This document shows, piece after piece, positions 1 through 12,354 of a DNA stretch of 64,000 nucleotides (its first letter is position 1; every line of letters starts with the position of its first letter). The notes beneath the pieces were generated by a model that saw only the letters and a program-made list of their open reading frames with translations, was not told the origin of the DNA and did not search any database. The position numbers and the translations under genes were made by a program. The DNA comes from Girardinichthys multiradiatus (taxonomy: Eukaryota > Chordata > Actinopteri > Cyprinodontiformes > Goodeidae): NCBI RefSeq assembly GCF_021462225.1, contig NC_061813.1, forward strand, positions 21,848,442 to 21,912,441, given 5' to 3'.

Positions 1-178
1 TGATGCATTTGAGCTTTTCTTTCATACTGATGAGCTATCTATACTTTGGATGACTTCTGACCACAGCACGTCAGCTGCTGACAGGTTGAGGAACCATGTG
101 GGAATTCCAAGGTGTCCCACCATGGTCTGGCAATGATAAAGAATCCTTCAAAAAAATCCTGGATCCAGATAGTGTTCA

Positions 179-530
179 TGTCATACCTGCTTGTGTTTTG
201 AATTCTCAAGCTTGTGTTTTTGTTAAATTACCTGATCTAGTCTTTTGTTTTCTGTCTCCCTGCACCCCGAGCCCACTCCTGTTCTGTGTTTTCCCCTGAT
301 TGTCTTGTCACGTTTGTCATTGGTTCCCTCTGCTGTTCAGTTATGTATTTAGGCCCGCTTGTTTCCATTGTTCCCCACTGGTTCCTTATGTTATGTGTAT
401 GTGCAATCTCATGTGTTTGCTACCTAGTCCGTGTCCTTCCATGGATAATAAAGACTCATCTTACCTGAAAACCTCGAGCTTCAGGAGTTCTTCCCTGCAT
501 TTTGGTCCATCAAAAACCCACTTTATGACA
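179..530 (+). mobile_element. Solo LTR (352 bp) with 5-bp target duplication
   Basis: The segment starts TGTCATACC and ends TTTATGACA, so its termini are TG...CA within a short inverted repeat. It is flanked by the direct repeat GTTCA at 174-178 and 531-535, the 5-bp target duplication expected of an LTR retrotransposon. A polyadenylation signal AATAAA lies at 447-452, about 80 bp before the right end, which sets the plus orientation. There is no internal coding region, so this is a solo LTR left by recombination between two LTRs. The short open frames across it are not genes. The LTR family is inferred from structure only. Confidence 0.75.
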
Positions 531-535
531 GTTCA

Positions 536-877
536 GCATCACCACCAAAATGTAATCATCTGTTCCTTGTCCTAATATGCACCTTGTCTGAAAATGTCAT
601 CCAAATCCATGCATACGTTTTTGTGATTTTTGCAAAAAGACAAATGCAGACAAAAACATTACTCCTTGGTGGAGGTAATAATTATCATTCAGTCATATCA
701 AAACAAAAGCAAATTCTAATGCAAGCTTAGTATTTAATCGGCAGGTGTAGAATATGAATTCAATGAAGACTTTAGCTGTGTTGGTTGATATATAATTATA
801 GAAGCAAAAGATAATGCTATTAACATTTCAGGTTATGCATTGTCTGTACTTTATGGCAGCTTAACCTAGTTAAGCTG
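536..877. other. Intergenic, nothing recognised
   Basis: AT-rich single-copy-looking sequence between the solo LTR and a microsatellite. No coding or repeat signal was seen. Confidence 0.5.
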
Positions 878-908
878 CACACACACACACACACACACAT
901 ACACACAC

Positions 909-945
<37 letters not shown>
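878..945. repeat. (CA)n-(TA)n compound microsatellite
   Basis: A run of CA dinucleotides passes directly into TA dinucleotides. The apparent minus-strand open frame across it, rich in C-V and I-Y pairs, is an artefact of the repeat. Confidence 0.95.
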
Positions 946-1718
946 AATGTGGAATTCTCTGGTTGACTTGATGCAAAATGATGAATTTTTTTTAAAAAGA
1001 GCACACCTGAAAAAGAGTTAAACTCAGCGGGCCAGACAAGATTGACACCAAGACATATATGAAGTCTGTTAAAGACAATGAAGATAAAAGAGGATGTAGA
1101 CAGAGCAGAATGACATGGAGGGGAAAATAGAAACATAGGAAAACAAAAGTGGCAAGAACATGCATCAACACACAAAAGAGAAAATGATCACTCTCAGGAA
1201 TGGAAAGGCAACACCTCCTTTTGGTTTAACCCAGTCTTTGTCTTCTAAATCGGGGTCTATCTTGTGTCGCAGTAAGGCTGAACCCAAGGCGAGATCTCTG
1301 GAGACTTATCTGTTCTGCTGCTCTGGCATATTCCTGAGAAAATAACCAGGGGGATGCTGAATCCACAGTTCATCAAACTCTGCCCTTCCTATATGATAGA
1401 GTAAAACAGGCACAAGCCGCCCTGCAATAAGGATGAGATTTCCCTTTTTCTGACATTTTTAACGTATATTTTGAGTTGGAACAACATAGACTGATTGTTC
1501 AGTTTTCTGTGAGAAGAAATGCTTTCTCTGCTATTATTCACAAAATCTGCCATTTCCAAATACAAGGATTTGTAACGACATGTAAAAAGCATTGAAATAA
1601 ATGTATCTTTAGTTGCAGAAGGGTGATATAACACTGTAAATAAAAAAATATCCAACGTTTCGTCTGAGAACTTTTATTCAGTGGAGGGAAAAAAATCAAA
1701 GGTTAAAAATAGTTGGTT
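946..1718. other. Intergenic, nothing recognised
   Basis: No convincing coding potential, splice-bounded exon or known repeat was recognised. Confidence 0.45.
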
Positions 1719-1830
1719 TTGGGTGCAGCGCTGGCAGAGCAGTAGAGCGGGCAGCCATGAATAGAGGCTTTGGCCCTCGACTCAGCTATCTCCTGGTTTG
1801 GTTTTAACAAAATCTCAGAAGGCAAAATTT
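1719..1830 (+). repeat. Possible tRNA-derived SINE fragment
   Basis: The stretch around 1721-1790 has the layout of a teleost tRNA-derived SINE head: GGGTGCAGCGCTGGCAGAGC, then TAGAGCGGGCAGCCATG, then GAGGCTTTGGCCCTCGACTC. The B-box region near 1790-1805 is degenerate. It could instead be an unrelated short repeat. The family is inferred from memory of similar teleost sequences. Confidence 0.4.
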
Positions 1831-1918
1831 TGAACAATCCAAAGTGTGGCTCAATCAGTTTTAAAATGTATACTTTTTTTTTTTTTCATGTTGGTCAGAG
1901 ATTTTAGGAAATTCTAAT

Positions 1919-2692
1919 TTGTACTCATACTCGTACTTGTACTCGTACTCTTCGTTTCCCACATTATCCGGAACCAGGTCGCAGGGGCAGCAGACGTAGT
2001 AGAGACACCCAGACGTCTCTCTCCCCAGACACCTCCTCCGGGAGGAGACCAAGGCGTTCCCAGACCAGCCAAGAGACATAGTTCCTCCAGCGCATCCTGG
2101 GCCGTCCCCTGGGCCTCCTCCCGGTGGAACACCTCCTGAGGGAGGCATCCAGTATAGATGCCCGAGCTACCTCAACTGGCTCCTCTCAATGTGGAAGAGC
2201 AGCGGCTCTACTCCGAACTCCTCACCCTATCTCTAAGGGTGTGCTAGGCCACCCTATGGAGGAAACTCATTTCAGCTGCTTGTTTCCGGGATCTCGTTCT
2301 TTCGGTCATGACCCAAAGTTCATGGGCATAGGTGAGGGTAGGAACATTGACCGACCGGTAAATCGAGAGCCTCGCTATTTGGCTCAATTCTCTCTTCACC
2401 ACAATGGACCGGCACAGCGTCCCTATTACCGCAGCACCCGCTCCATTCTTCCCTCACTCATGAGCAAGACCCCAAGATACTTGAACTCCTCCACTTGTGG
2501 CAGGAACTCCCCTCCAACCTGAAGAGGACAAGCCACCCTTTTCCGGTCGAGAACCATGGCCTTGGACTTGGAGGAGCCGATCCTCGTCCCAGCCACTTCA
2601 CACTCGGCTGCGAACTGCCCCAGTGCATGCTGTAGGTCGGGACTTTCTAATTTGTAATCTGATATTCTGCTCGCTAGGTGTTCACTTGACAT
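1919..2692 (-). mobile_element. Non-LTR retrotransposon (LINE) 3' fragment, degenerate
   Basis: Read on the minus strand, 2692 to about 2430 encodes a reverse-transcriptase segment with the motifs DLQHALGQFAAECE, SKSKAMVLDRK, GGEFLPQVEEFKYLGVLL and SEGRME, typical of a LINE ORF2 in fish. Frames then shift, but 2150-1965 still encodes the C-terminal pattern (RPR-RWR-YVS-L-WERLG, then LLRLLPLRPGSG). The element ends in a short (GTACTC)n tail at 1921-1950, as many LINEs end in a microsatellite. The copy is 5'-truncated and frameshifted, hence dead. Its 5' counterpart family appears at 11.1-11.8 kb. Confidence 0.8.
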
Positions 2693-2699
2693 AACAAGA

Positions 2700-5550
2700 G
2701 GGGCCCATCAATACACACAGTGAGCAGAATGGACCGATTAAGGAGATTAAGCAAAGTCCACTCTTAGAGAATAACAGCAAGAAAAAGCAATTCTCCATAA
2801 CAACCATTAGATGCCATCAATATGTGAAGTGGTTGTTTTCTTTCTCCAAACAAGATTTGTGCCACTAACGATAGCAGGGGTAGCAACAATTGTGCCGACA
2901 ATGATTTTGTTAAAAACAATTATATATTACTATAGTTTTTTTTATTCCAGAATAAGTATACAGAACTTGAAGAATAGGGTAATTAATTTTTTTTAGAATG
3001 AGATTATGCTGCTGGAATCAAAGTTTTATTTATTTTAATGCTTTTTACACATTTTTATGAGGGTAGCCAATAAATGCAATTGTATTGTCTCTAATTTTTA
3101 AACTGTTGAAGAATTACTGTGCATAGTTGATTTAAAAAAAAGTTGATATTCAGATTAATCTTGAATCTGTTCTCTTAAACCATTAATGTTTTCAATCAAT
3201 ACACTGTTTAAAAAGTAAAGTATCTCAGATTGAGGAGGATTTTTTTGGCTAAACTTGGGGAAACAAAGAGGATACTTATGTGCAATCACAGTTTATGTCT
3301 CTTTTGAAACACTTTGTAATTAATCATATAACATAATCATCATAATCACATAATCATACGTTTTGGGGTCTCATCTGAAACACTAAAACGTAGAGGGAAG
3401 CGTAACTAATATGTTGCCCTGTAGAGGGCAACATTGTCTGCAGTGCAAAGAGGACTTAATGAAACTGTTCAAGGGTTCTCATCTTTTCATTTAACATAAA
3501 AACAGAACTTATCAAACCCATGTCAAACCCTCACAAAAACATTAAAAGACTTTTTATATATTACTTGTAATATCTCTTGACATTAAAAGGGTAGATGCAA
3601 ATGCTTTGTTCTAAAAATATATCTGTTCTGGCTCAGTTCATTTTAAAATCATAAGTGTATTCAGTGTTGCAGTGGGTCCCACTAGTCCCATTTGGCGGCA
3701 GCTTAAGGCCCTGCAGGTTACTGAGTCTGTGTTTATTCTGAGAGATTTTATATAAAACAGGTTGTGTGCTTCATTCTGCCCTTGTGGCATTTGGGTCCTA
3801 CTTTAGGACTGGCACAAGGACACGAGTTCGGCGCTCACCGCCCAGGTCTGGACAAAGCTGCTCCTTTTACCACTTGCACGATGTCACAACGGCCCATGTG
3901 TGTGTGCTTGGAAAAACGAGTGGAAATCAAAACTCTTTCATAAATATCTGAAAGGTCAGCGCTTTCTTTTTTTTTTTTTTTTTTACCACCCCAGCCTAGA
4001 ATTCTGGAGCTCATCATCAGCTCATCTGACTGTCTTGTTTACAAATGTTTTAGTTAAATTGCAGTTTCTAAGTTTGTACTTTTTCATGTTTCTCTTTTGT
4101 CACATTGCTCTTACTGTACAACTATGGAATTTGATTCCAGCATGTCCCAATTTGTTTTGTTTCATTATAACTGCAAAGAGCAGAATGTTTCCATTTGCCA
4201 CATATGGGCTTATTTTTAGCTATACTCTTCAACTGTAATGTATTTAATTTATCAGATTCTTTGAACTTGTCTAAATATTTACACCTTAGACAAGCGGCAT
4301 TTAGTGAAGCTAAATCAAATTTTAATGTTATTGGTAAATACCAGAGCCCACCACTATGCACACCTGTACAGTATAAATACTAGTTTTGGCTGTAAAATAC
4401 AATTCTGACCATTCTTGAACAGTTAGGGCACTTGTTATTTTATGGATAATACAACATATAACACATAGTGATGACAAGGTGTCCCTGATGCACTCCCAGA
4501 GGCACAACACAACTGCCATACGGTTTCTCACAACAGAAAAAGTGAGAATACATTTTTTCTCACTCCATGCACTACAGTGCTATTACAACGCTAGAACACT
4601 TTGAACTTTATTGTACTTTCATCGGGAAATGTTGTTTATGAGTGGACACGTGGCATTGACTAATTACATCACCTTGTACACATAAAGAAACACAGGCTCT
4701 CCATCCAAAAATACTTTAACAAATGATACAAAATATATCTGCAGTGGTGTGTGGAAGTATCTAGACGTATTGTTGTCGAGGAGGACTTGCCAACCAAGTG
4801 CTAAAAAAGACTGAACACTAACTTAGTGAGGATGTACATGATTGGAGAAGCAGGCTGATAGTTTGTAAATTAGTTGGATATACTAGCAGTGCTGCTAACT
4901 AACATCCTTTTGTGCAGGTAATGCAACAGTGGCTTTGCTGAAGTACCGCCTTTGTAGAAACTCACAAAAAGATTAAAAAACTCTCACCAACGAACCTTAC
5001 ACCAGCAAACACTCTGGCTGTCATGTTTAATGGGTTGGTTTGTAATTTTATGGTATGAAGTGGTATGAACATTTTCAGTGGCAGTTATTTTAAACACCTA
5101 AAATGATTGGACACCCATCTGACTGTTAGCATTCCACTGTTCTGAGAATTTAAATTTTTTTAAAATACTCATGGTCCACAGGTAAGGAAAGTAATATTGA
5201 CAACTTAACAGGACCTCACTTTATAAAGTCCTAATTGTTCCTTGAAGGATTTATTGACATTATGTCACTTTAAAACATGTGGTGGAGGTGTTTTAAAGAA
5301 CCCAGCTGATGGACAATCAAAACTCAATAAAAAAAATTATTTTGAAATACATATTCCCCACCTACACTCTTTGCAATTTTTTGTATTTGTTGACTTTTAA
5401 TGCTTTTTTCTATCTTCATTTGTATTGTGGGTAAAGCAGTTACTTCAGACATCAGAAGTCACCCAAATCTGGAGGATGAACACCAACCTGTAAGAAAAAA
5501 CGCTTATTCATTTTTCTTCTAATTCTGCCCACAAAGGGGAACAATGTTGG
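2700..5550. other. Intergenic, no gene recognised
   Basis: AT-rich sequence with homopolymer tracts, for example a T run near 3968-3984. Short open frames of 60-112 codons occur on both strands, but none has a recognisable domain, codon bias or splice context. Confidence 0.5.
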
Positions 5551-5551
5551 T

Positions 5552-5594
<43 letters not shown>
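5551..5594 (+). repeat. T11-G33 homopolymer junction
   Basis: Eleven T at 5551-5561 are followed by 33 uninterrupted G at 5562-5594. Such a long G run is unusual in a vertebrate genome. It would form quadruplex structures, and its exact length is prone to sequencing and assembly error. Confidence 0.95.
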
Positions 5595-5595
<1 letters not shown>

Positions 5596-5599
5596 GGTT

Positions 5600-7616
5600 T
5601 AAGGCCTAGATCTGATGCAGACCTTACTTTATTTATTTGCAGTAGCAGATCTCACAGCAGTCCAGTCTGGGAGGCAGCCAGTCCCTCCTGGAGAGGTCCG
5701 GTAAGCACAACTTTCCCCTCTTGCTTGTTTTAGGAAGACTTTGACATGTGGCCCACATCTGTTTTCAGAGCATAAAAGCGGTGTGACTGACACCTTTTTA
5801 TACAGGGACAAATGTCAGTGGTGGTGTTACACGTGTGCAAACTCTTAACAATAAATCATCTAATGTGAGGGTTTTTTTGTTTTTCCCCCATTTATTTTGG
5901 TACTGAAGAACTCAAAAGTTTTGCTGTAGCTTTGAATGTAGATTAATCACTGTTAGAGCACTGTGAGCGAGGTGAAAATCACAAGACACCAATTTTGTAA
6001 ATATGCATACATAAATGATATGGTGTTTTGTATAGATTCTTACCAGTTGTTGGTAACTGTTGCTACATCAGTCAATATTTCAAAATTTTTCATCAAAGAA
6101 AGAAACCTTTTCTCGTGAACATTGTGTTTTATCTTTGTTAGAATGCCTCTACAGTGCAAGTATTTAATCAGAAAAGCCCCCAGCAATTACCTACGCGCAT
6201 GTGCCAAGTCAGATTTGTTGATATTATAGCTGTTGGGATTTCGGCACCTTCCAGCTGTAGTTTACAAAACACTTAAGGTGCATATATCATATTTTAGAAA
6301 CAGAAAACCTAAAAGCCTTACATGGATAATACATAATTGACTTACAATTGGCCTCTCTATTGTTTTTCTGAACAGGTCATTTTAAAGAATTATTTTCTAA
6401 ACTAAAAGAGCGCATTTAAAATCACACAAACTAAAACAGGAAGCACTTCCAAATATCATATTGTGTCTGCAACGGTACCACCTGGTAATGGGAATATGCC
6501 AAATGGGTGTGTGGCTGCTTCTTTGGAAGCACATAAATGATATGGAGGAACACTTTTGACACAGAAATCATCAATAGATTAAGGGTGGATATGTTTCTCT
6601 ACTGGATACACAACAACCCAAACCTAAGAAAACGTTTATGCGACAACCACTACAGCTAGCTAAACAGGAGGTACACAGCTGTACCACCAAGGAGACAGCG
6701 GGTTTTGTTTGTGAGCCTAAAGTTTATTGGGTATCAAAATGCATTTTTGTACAGTGGTTTTTACATTTTATAAGTCTTCTGTCAGTACAGAATGATGGCC
6801 ACAGGTCATGTTAAGTTAATTACCATTTTGTTCCAATGATACTCTTTTATGTTTATCCAAAATTATTACACTCAGTTGCAACTTGTGTTTTCATTGTCTG
6901 AGACAAATGATTGAGATTTTGTGACTGCAGCTGTAATCTAATTGTAATTAATTAATTTCCTTCCCATCCATCACAGGTATCTTGTGGTTGAAGTGACTTA
7001 GGTTCAAACAAAATATTGTTAAAGAACTAACTGCAGACTGACATTCATATTTTGAGTGGACTGCTGTGTTACTGTTGTGTAATTAAACTTTAATAAGGAA
7101 AAAAAAGAGTTATTACGTGGAGACGGTGGCAGAAAAAGTAGGTATGCACTATAAGCTCTACATGCGCTAGAGGGGGCTCCAATGCGATGGCGGGACAATT
7201 ATTTCCACGTGGCATCTTCAGTATTTAACAGCTGTTAGTGCATGTGTAAATAATATGATCAACAGAGGCACACGTCACTGATAATGTGCCCCCACTCCGC
7301 TCATTCAACTCCCCTCCTGTTGACCACCCCCCTCCATGCACACTGTAAGCATTTTAATCATCTTGTCATCTGATGAAAGGGAGCTAAAGATGAAGAGGCA
7401 GAAAAAAAATCAATCAGGTAAAGCAGAAAATTGAAGAGGTAGAAACATAAAGCTATCACAGGGATGAACAAAAGCTTTTCAAAGTGGTTGAAAGCAGTAG
7501 GCAAGATTTGTCAGCGTATCAAGAGAAGGTTTGTAAGTAGTTAAATCTTCTACTAGTAAAATGACTGATTCTGTTATCTTACTGTGTACTGTCCAGTATT
7601 TACAATATAACAGATC
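5600..7616. other. Intergenic, no gene recognised
   Basis: AT-rich sequence. At 6850-6965 there is a block rich in TAAT/ATTA motifs that could be conserved noncoding sequence, but no alignment was available to test it. Confidence 0.4.
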
Positions 7617-8079
7617 ATGACAAGTCAAGTTATTTATATAGCTCTTTTCAGCAACAAGGCACTCATGGCGCTGTACATACGGAAAAAACATTACAGTGAC
7701 AGAAAATCAAACAACAGAGGTAATTTAATAAAAATAAAAATAAAATAAAATAAAGAGAATAGAATGATGGATAAGAAAATGAAAGGAAAATTGGACTGAA
7801 AACGTATCTTATAATGTTTAGATGGCACAAGAAAAATAAAGCAACTTGTTTGTTGTAATTTTATTGTTTAGACAGTAATCATATGTTAAACTAGATGGTG
7901 AATCATAAAACATAAATTAAAGAACTTGGGTAGGGATACACTTGAATTTAAATGTCTTCACTTGGACATAACACTACAGTGCTGTTGTGATGTATCTGTT
8001 AAGTCTGGTTGGGGTTGGTTAGGGGCGTCTATAATGTGTATGCATACCCCTCAGAAAGTAGGTAGTTGCGCCCCTGCGT

Positions 8080-8290
8080 GGAGAAAAGTCAGACAAAAGT
8101 CAATCAGGTCTGCAGAGAGAATCATCAGGGCTGACCTTCCCTCTATCCAGGACTTATACAGGTCAATGGTCGGGAAAAGGGCAACTAAAATCTCTACAGA
8201 ACCCACACACCCTGCACACAAACTGTTTAGGCTTTTACCTTCAGGTTGTCGCATTGAAAGACTCTCAAGGTCACCTTACATTATGAACAA
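8080..8290 (+). mobile_element. Rex1-like LINE fragment nested in the L2 copy
   Basis: The plus strand encodes SIRSAERIIRADLPSIQDLY, then THPAHKLFRLLPSGCRIERL. This is the C-terminal part of a CR1/Rex1-type ORF2. The same block is present at 53599-53750, where it is in better context. The orientation is opposite to the surrounding L2 fragment, so one inserted into the other or they abut by chance. Confidence 0.75.
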
Positions 8291-8399
8291 CACATGAAAG
8301 TAAAATCATTATTAAAAGAACAAACAATATATAAAAATAAACAAATAATACTATAAAACGTCTGGATAAAACAAGATTTCAGTAAGTTTAGTGAGATAT

Positions 8400-8451
8400 G
8401 GGGGTGAGAGTGAGGGGTGGGGGTGAGCGGGGGTCAGGGGGTCAGGGGTGG
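8400..8451 (+). repeat. G-rich tract with quadruplex potential
   Basis: At least six runs of four or five G are separated by short TGAG/TCA spacers within about 50 bp, which fits the canonical G-quadruplex pattern on the plus strand. Confidence 0.8.
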
Positions 8452-9705
8452 TGACAAGGTTATGGAAGGCTTTGAATGTTGTAAAGTTGAATTTTACATT
8501 CAATATGGAAATGAACTGGAAGCCAAAGAAGGTTTTTTCAAGACAGGTGAAATGTGCTGCATGGATGAAAGCCCTAGAGATGATACGGGCCTCAGAACTC
8601 TGGACCTATTCAAGCTTAAGAACATATTTGTTGGGTAAGCAATATAATAGCATTACAGTAATTAAGACGAGATGTGAAAAGAGCATTAAATAAGGTAGCA
8701 GTATTGTTGGGAGTGGGTGATGGCCAGAGACATTTGATATTACAGAGGTTCTGTTGAATGTTCTGTAAACAGTAGAGGAGAAAAGGGGTGGGGGGGCTTA
8801 CTATATGGATAGAACAGAATGCCATCTGCATATTAGTAGTATTGTTAGGCCATGTCTTCTGAATATATTGCCACGAGGAAGAAGATAGATTATAAAAAGG
8901 AAAGGCCTCAGGAAAGAGCCCTGGGGCACACCTGTTCTGACTAAGGTTGGGACTGATGGGTCTTTAACTGAACATACTGGGTACAACCAGATGGATATGA
9001 TGTGAACCAGGAGAGGTTCACATCATATCTACTGCATTACTAAAACCAAGAAAAACCTAGACTTCACTTATGTTTTGGAGACTGAAATTACAAAATAAAT
9101 ATTTCACAGGTTGAGCAGGCAAGGAACATTTTACACAGTTATCAGATATTTATGGAGAAGCAAGTCGATAATGAATGTTTTCAATTTCATCATTGAAGAA
9201 GTCCATAAATCTATTACAAAGGGCAGTGGAGACCAACTGAGAAGAAAATGTCTCAGGAGCATGTAATATAGTGTTAAGTGTGAAGAAGAGTCTTAGTGTT
9301 TTCTTCAGTAGACTGGATAATAACAGCAAGATCATGAGTTTTGGCATTTGAAATCACAGCTTTATATTTAAACAGATGGTTGCAGTACATCTCCTTGTGA
9401 ACAGTAAGTGCAGACTTTCCAAGCATCCCTTGGGTTTAATTTTGTGTAGTTTTTATGTATACCAGGGGCCAGAGTGAGTGAAGGAAAGTCCATGTTTTTA
9501 ATTTAGCCAGGGTATCCACACTGTTATTGGGGTCATGGTTGTATTCATATACCACATCATGAACAGATTTTAAGTAAGGTTTTCTGTAGAGATTTTTTAT
9601 TGTAGAGGAAGGAGACAACAGGCCAATTTTCCTAATATTTCTACATTTAATGAAGCCTGATAGTTTGATTTTAATATTTGCAAGTTTACAGTGAAACACA
9701 TGGAG

Positions 9706-11090
9706 TTAAACCATCAGTCTGATAATGTCCGATGTTGTTCGAAATAAACTACTGCTTGTGCCAAGTCACTCAAACAAGTGAGTCTGTTAAAGCATTACTT
9801 CAATGATTTTGTTTTTCACCGTCAAATTCAAGTGGATTGTGGTAGCAATTTCAGTACATACTATATGTTTTTAAGCTTCAGTCAAAATAGGGTGGCTGGA
9901 AGAGTGAACTGTAATAAATGGTTATTATAAATCAAATGTCTAATATTTTGTTGGAGGCCTAAAATAACTCAATAATTACATGAGTCACCTTGACACTACA
10001 GAAAATACTACTCTTCCCCCACCATAGTACCCTCTCCATCAAAAAACCCTCATTCACAGTGTGGCTAGGCACATGCAATATTTTTGGAGCACGAGGGCAG
10101 AGCAAACCCACTCCCTGTCAAGTGTTATGTTTTGTTCATCTGCCAAAGTAAAGGTTTGACGATGAGGAACATAGTCATTACCACTGGAAACCATAACTTC
10201 TCACTTCACTTCTGACTATATAACCTCCAAATGCTTCTCATCCAACTATACACTAGCCCCAGACAGCACCAAGAACATAAACAAACAGGTAAGTAAATGT
10301 TAAAAAAAAGTAAATATATATATCAATCCCAAATTAACATCACAAACAAATGCACAGGCACATCCAGACACATCAGCTAGCCTTACTCTCTCTCTCTCTT
10401 CCTCAGGTATAGATGGTTTCTTTGACACAGCCTGCAAGTCTGCTGCTATGCAGCACCACATTTAGGTCTGCAACAAGCGTCAGACTGCAGCGAAGCAAAG
10501 CATAGTGAGGAGGTTATTAATGGCCTTCTGTATTTTAAATGACAGTCTAAAAACGCTGGTGGCACCATGCAGACCAGGTCTACTATAAGTTTGTCTTTCA
10601 TCCCATCTGTCTTCACTCCCCTTACCCTCCTTGGTCCTAATGGCCCTGTGGCTCTCACTCTGTCACTTTTTCTACTAATACCTAATAATCTTTCAACACC
10701 ATTGATGTGTGACATTCTTTAATCATTTTCTCTCTAAACTTATTTAGAATTTTGAACTTTTTTTTCTACAGAGTTAAGAAAAGATGATGACTTCTAAGCA
10801 CACAAAGTCACACTCATAAAACCAAGGGATTATCAAATCTTTGTAGTTTTTCCTGTAACCTTCAAGTCATCTACACAGAACCTCTTGCCTTTCATTTCTC
10901 AGAGCCTCATACCAACCATCCCCTCACTCTGCTGTGAATTTTGACACCTGTTTGATGTATGCCTCTCTTTTATTTTTGGCTGTGCAGGAATAGCCTATAT
11001 ATCTCTCAATCCTCTGCAGAGCATGGTCAGTCAGGAGCCAAGTGATTCCATCTGATAAAAAAAGTAAAAGATAAAAAAATCTATGCATAT
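9706..11090. other. Intergenic, no gene recognised
   Basis: A short (TC)n run occurs near 10388-10402. No domain-bearing open frame was recognised on either strand. Confidence 0.5.
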
Positions 11091-11772
11091 ACCCCTTCCT
11101 GGGCTGCCACCTTACTGTGGTGGAGTGGTTTGAGTGGTTTGAGTGTCCCAATGATCTTAGGAGTTATGTTGCCAGGGGCTTTATGCCATTGGTAGGGTCA
11201 CCAAAGGCAAACAGGTCCTAGGTGTGGGATCAACAAGGTGCAGCCCACAGACCCCTTATGATGATTGCCACAAATGGAAACAGTGTTCCCTCGCCCGGAC
11301 ACGGGTCATTGGGGCCCTACTCTGGAGCCAGGCCTGGAGGTGGTAAGCTGGTAAGCGCCTGGTGGCTTTCACTCATGGAGCCCAGTCGGGCACAGCCCAA
11401 AGAGGAAACGTGGGTCCCTCTTCCAGTGGGCTCACCGCCCGTGGGAGGGGCCAAAGGGGTTGGGTGCAATGTGTTATGGGTGGCGGCCGAAGGCAGAGAC
11501 TTTGGCGGTCTGATCCTCGGCTGCGGAATCTGGCTCTTGGGACATGGAATGTCACTTCTTTGGAGTTGGTGTGCGAGGTAGAGAGGTTCCGACTGCTTGT
11601 TGCCCCCCATCTCTGCGCCTATACGTTGGGATTCACCCCAGTGAACGAGAGGGCAGCCTCCCTCCACCTACTGGTGGGTGGACGGGTTCTGCCTGTTGTT
11701 TGTGCTTATGTACCAAACAGCAGTTCAGACTACTCATTGATTGGGTGCTGCCCCGCGACCGCAGTGAGTTTT
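11090..11772 (+). mobile_element. LINE 5' fragment with endonuclease start
   Basis: A GC-rich segment resembling a LINE 5' region leads into an open frame whose parts read LALGTWNVTSLELVCEVERF (endonuclease N-terminus) and, after frame disruption, HLLVGGRVLPVVCAYVPNSS, a core of the apurinic endonuclease domain. Similarity stops abruptly near 11772, where AT-rich sequence resumes, so the copy lacks its reverse transcriptase. Together with the 3' fragment at 1.9-2.7 kb it suggests one active LINE family in this genome. The family assignment is inferred from motifs. Confidence 0.7.
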
Positions 11773-12354
11773 GAATTTATTTCTGCAAATTTTCATATAA
11801 CATTTCATCTAAATTCATCTAAGTTTTTATCTGACTCTCATTCTGCTGGAGCCAGGTTTGGTGGCTACACTCTAAGCCTATATGGTAAAATGTACAAGCA
11901 CTTGTCTGTGGCATAACAAAGCATGACAGCTAGAGTCAAAATCCTTTTGCAGCCCACTAAACATTATAACACTGACGGACATGAAAATGCTAGAACCCAT
12001 AATGAACTGGTCACTGTTCAGCACTGCTCTTCAGACACAAATGAGTGGTGATGACTTCTTTTGCTTGAAGTTGATACTAAGGTGATACCATGATACATTT
12101 TGGAAGTTGGCAAGAAAGCTTGAAGATTTAAAATACTAGTTGTATGCGAACAAAAGGAAGAACTGGCAAACCAAAAGCAGATCCTTCAAGTCATATCAAT
12201 GCTGTCATAAGATTGAGTATTTTGACTTCAAATTAAAACAGTCATTTCAGAATAGAGAATTTGTACATTATGATGCAAAAGTGGTAAAAAGACAGACAGG
12301 AGAGATTGCATTGAATTGTGATATCACTGCATTGTTTTATTAATCAGAGAAGCA

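Larger units (their letters stand above)
7617..9705 (-). mobile_element. L2-like LINE, degenerate, minus strand
   Basis: Several minus-strand pieces in order match a fish L2/Maui-type reverse transcriptase. At 9347-9150 is FSSQLVSTALCNRFMDFFND. At 8986-8801 is TGVPQGSFLRPFLFIIYLLP followed by a decayed ADDT-type catalytic block. At 8831-8700 is LFNALFTSRLNYCNAI, and near 8580-8450 a WLPVHFHIECKIQL-like segment. The low-coordinate end at 7617-7660 reads, on the minus strand, as the AGCTATATAAATAACTTG tail typical of L2 3' ends. Frameshifts and stops make it non-functional. The interval is interrupted by a plus-strand Rex1-like fragment near 8080-8290. Confidence 0.75.

Noticed and set aside
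870..1175. 101-codon minus-strand frame
   Set aside because: Its C-terminal third is translated CA/TA microsatellite.
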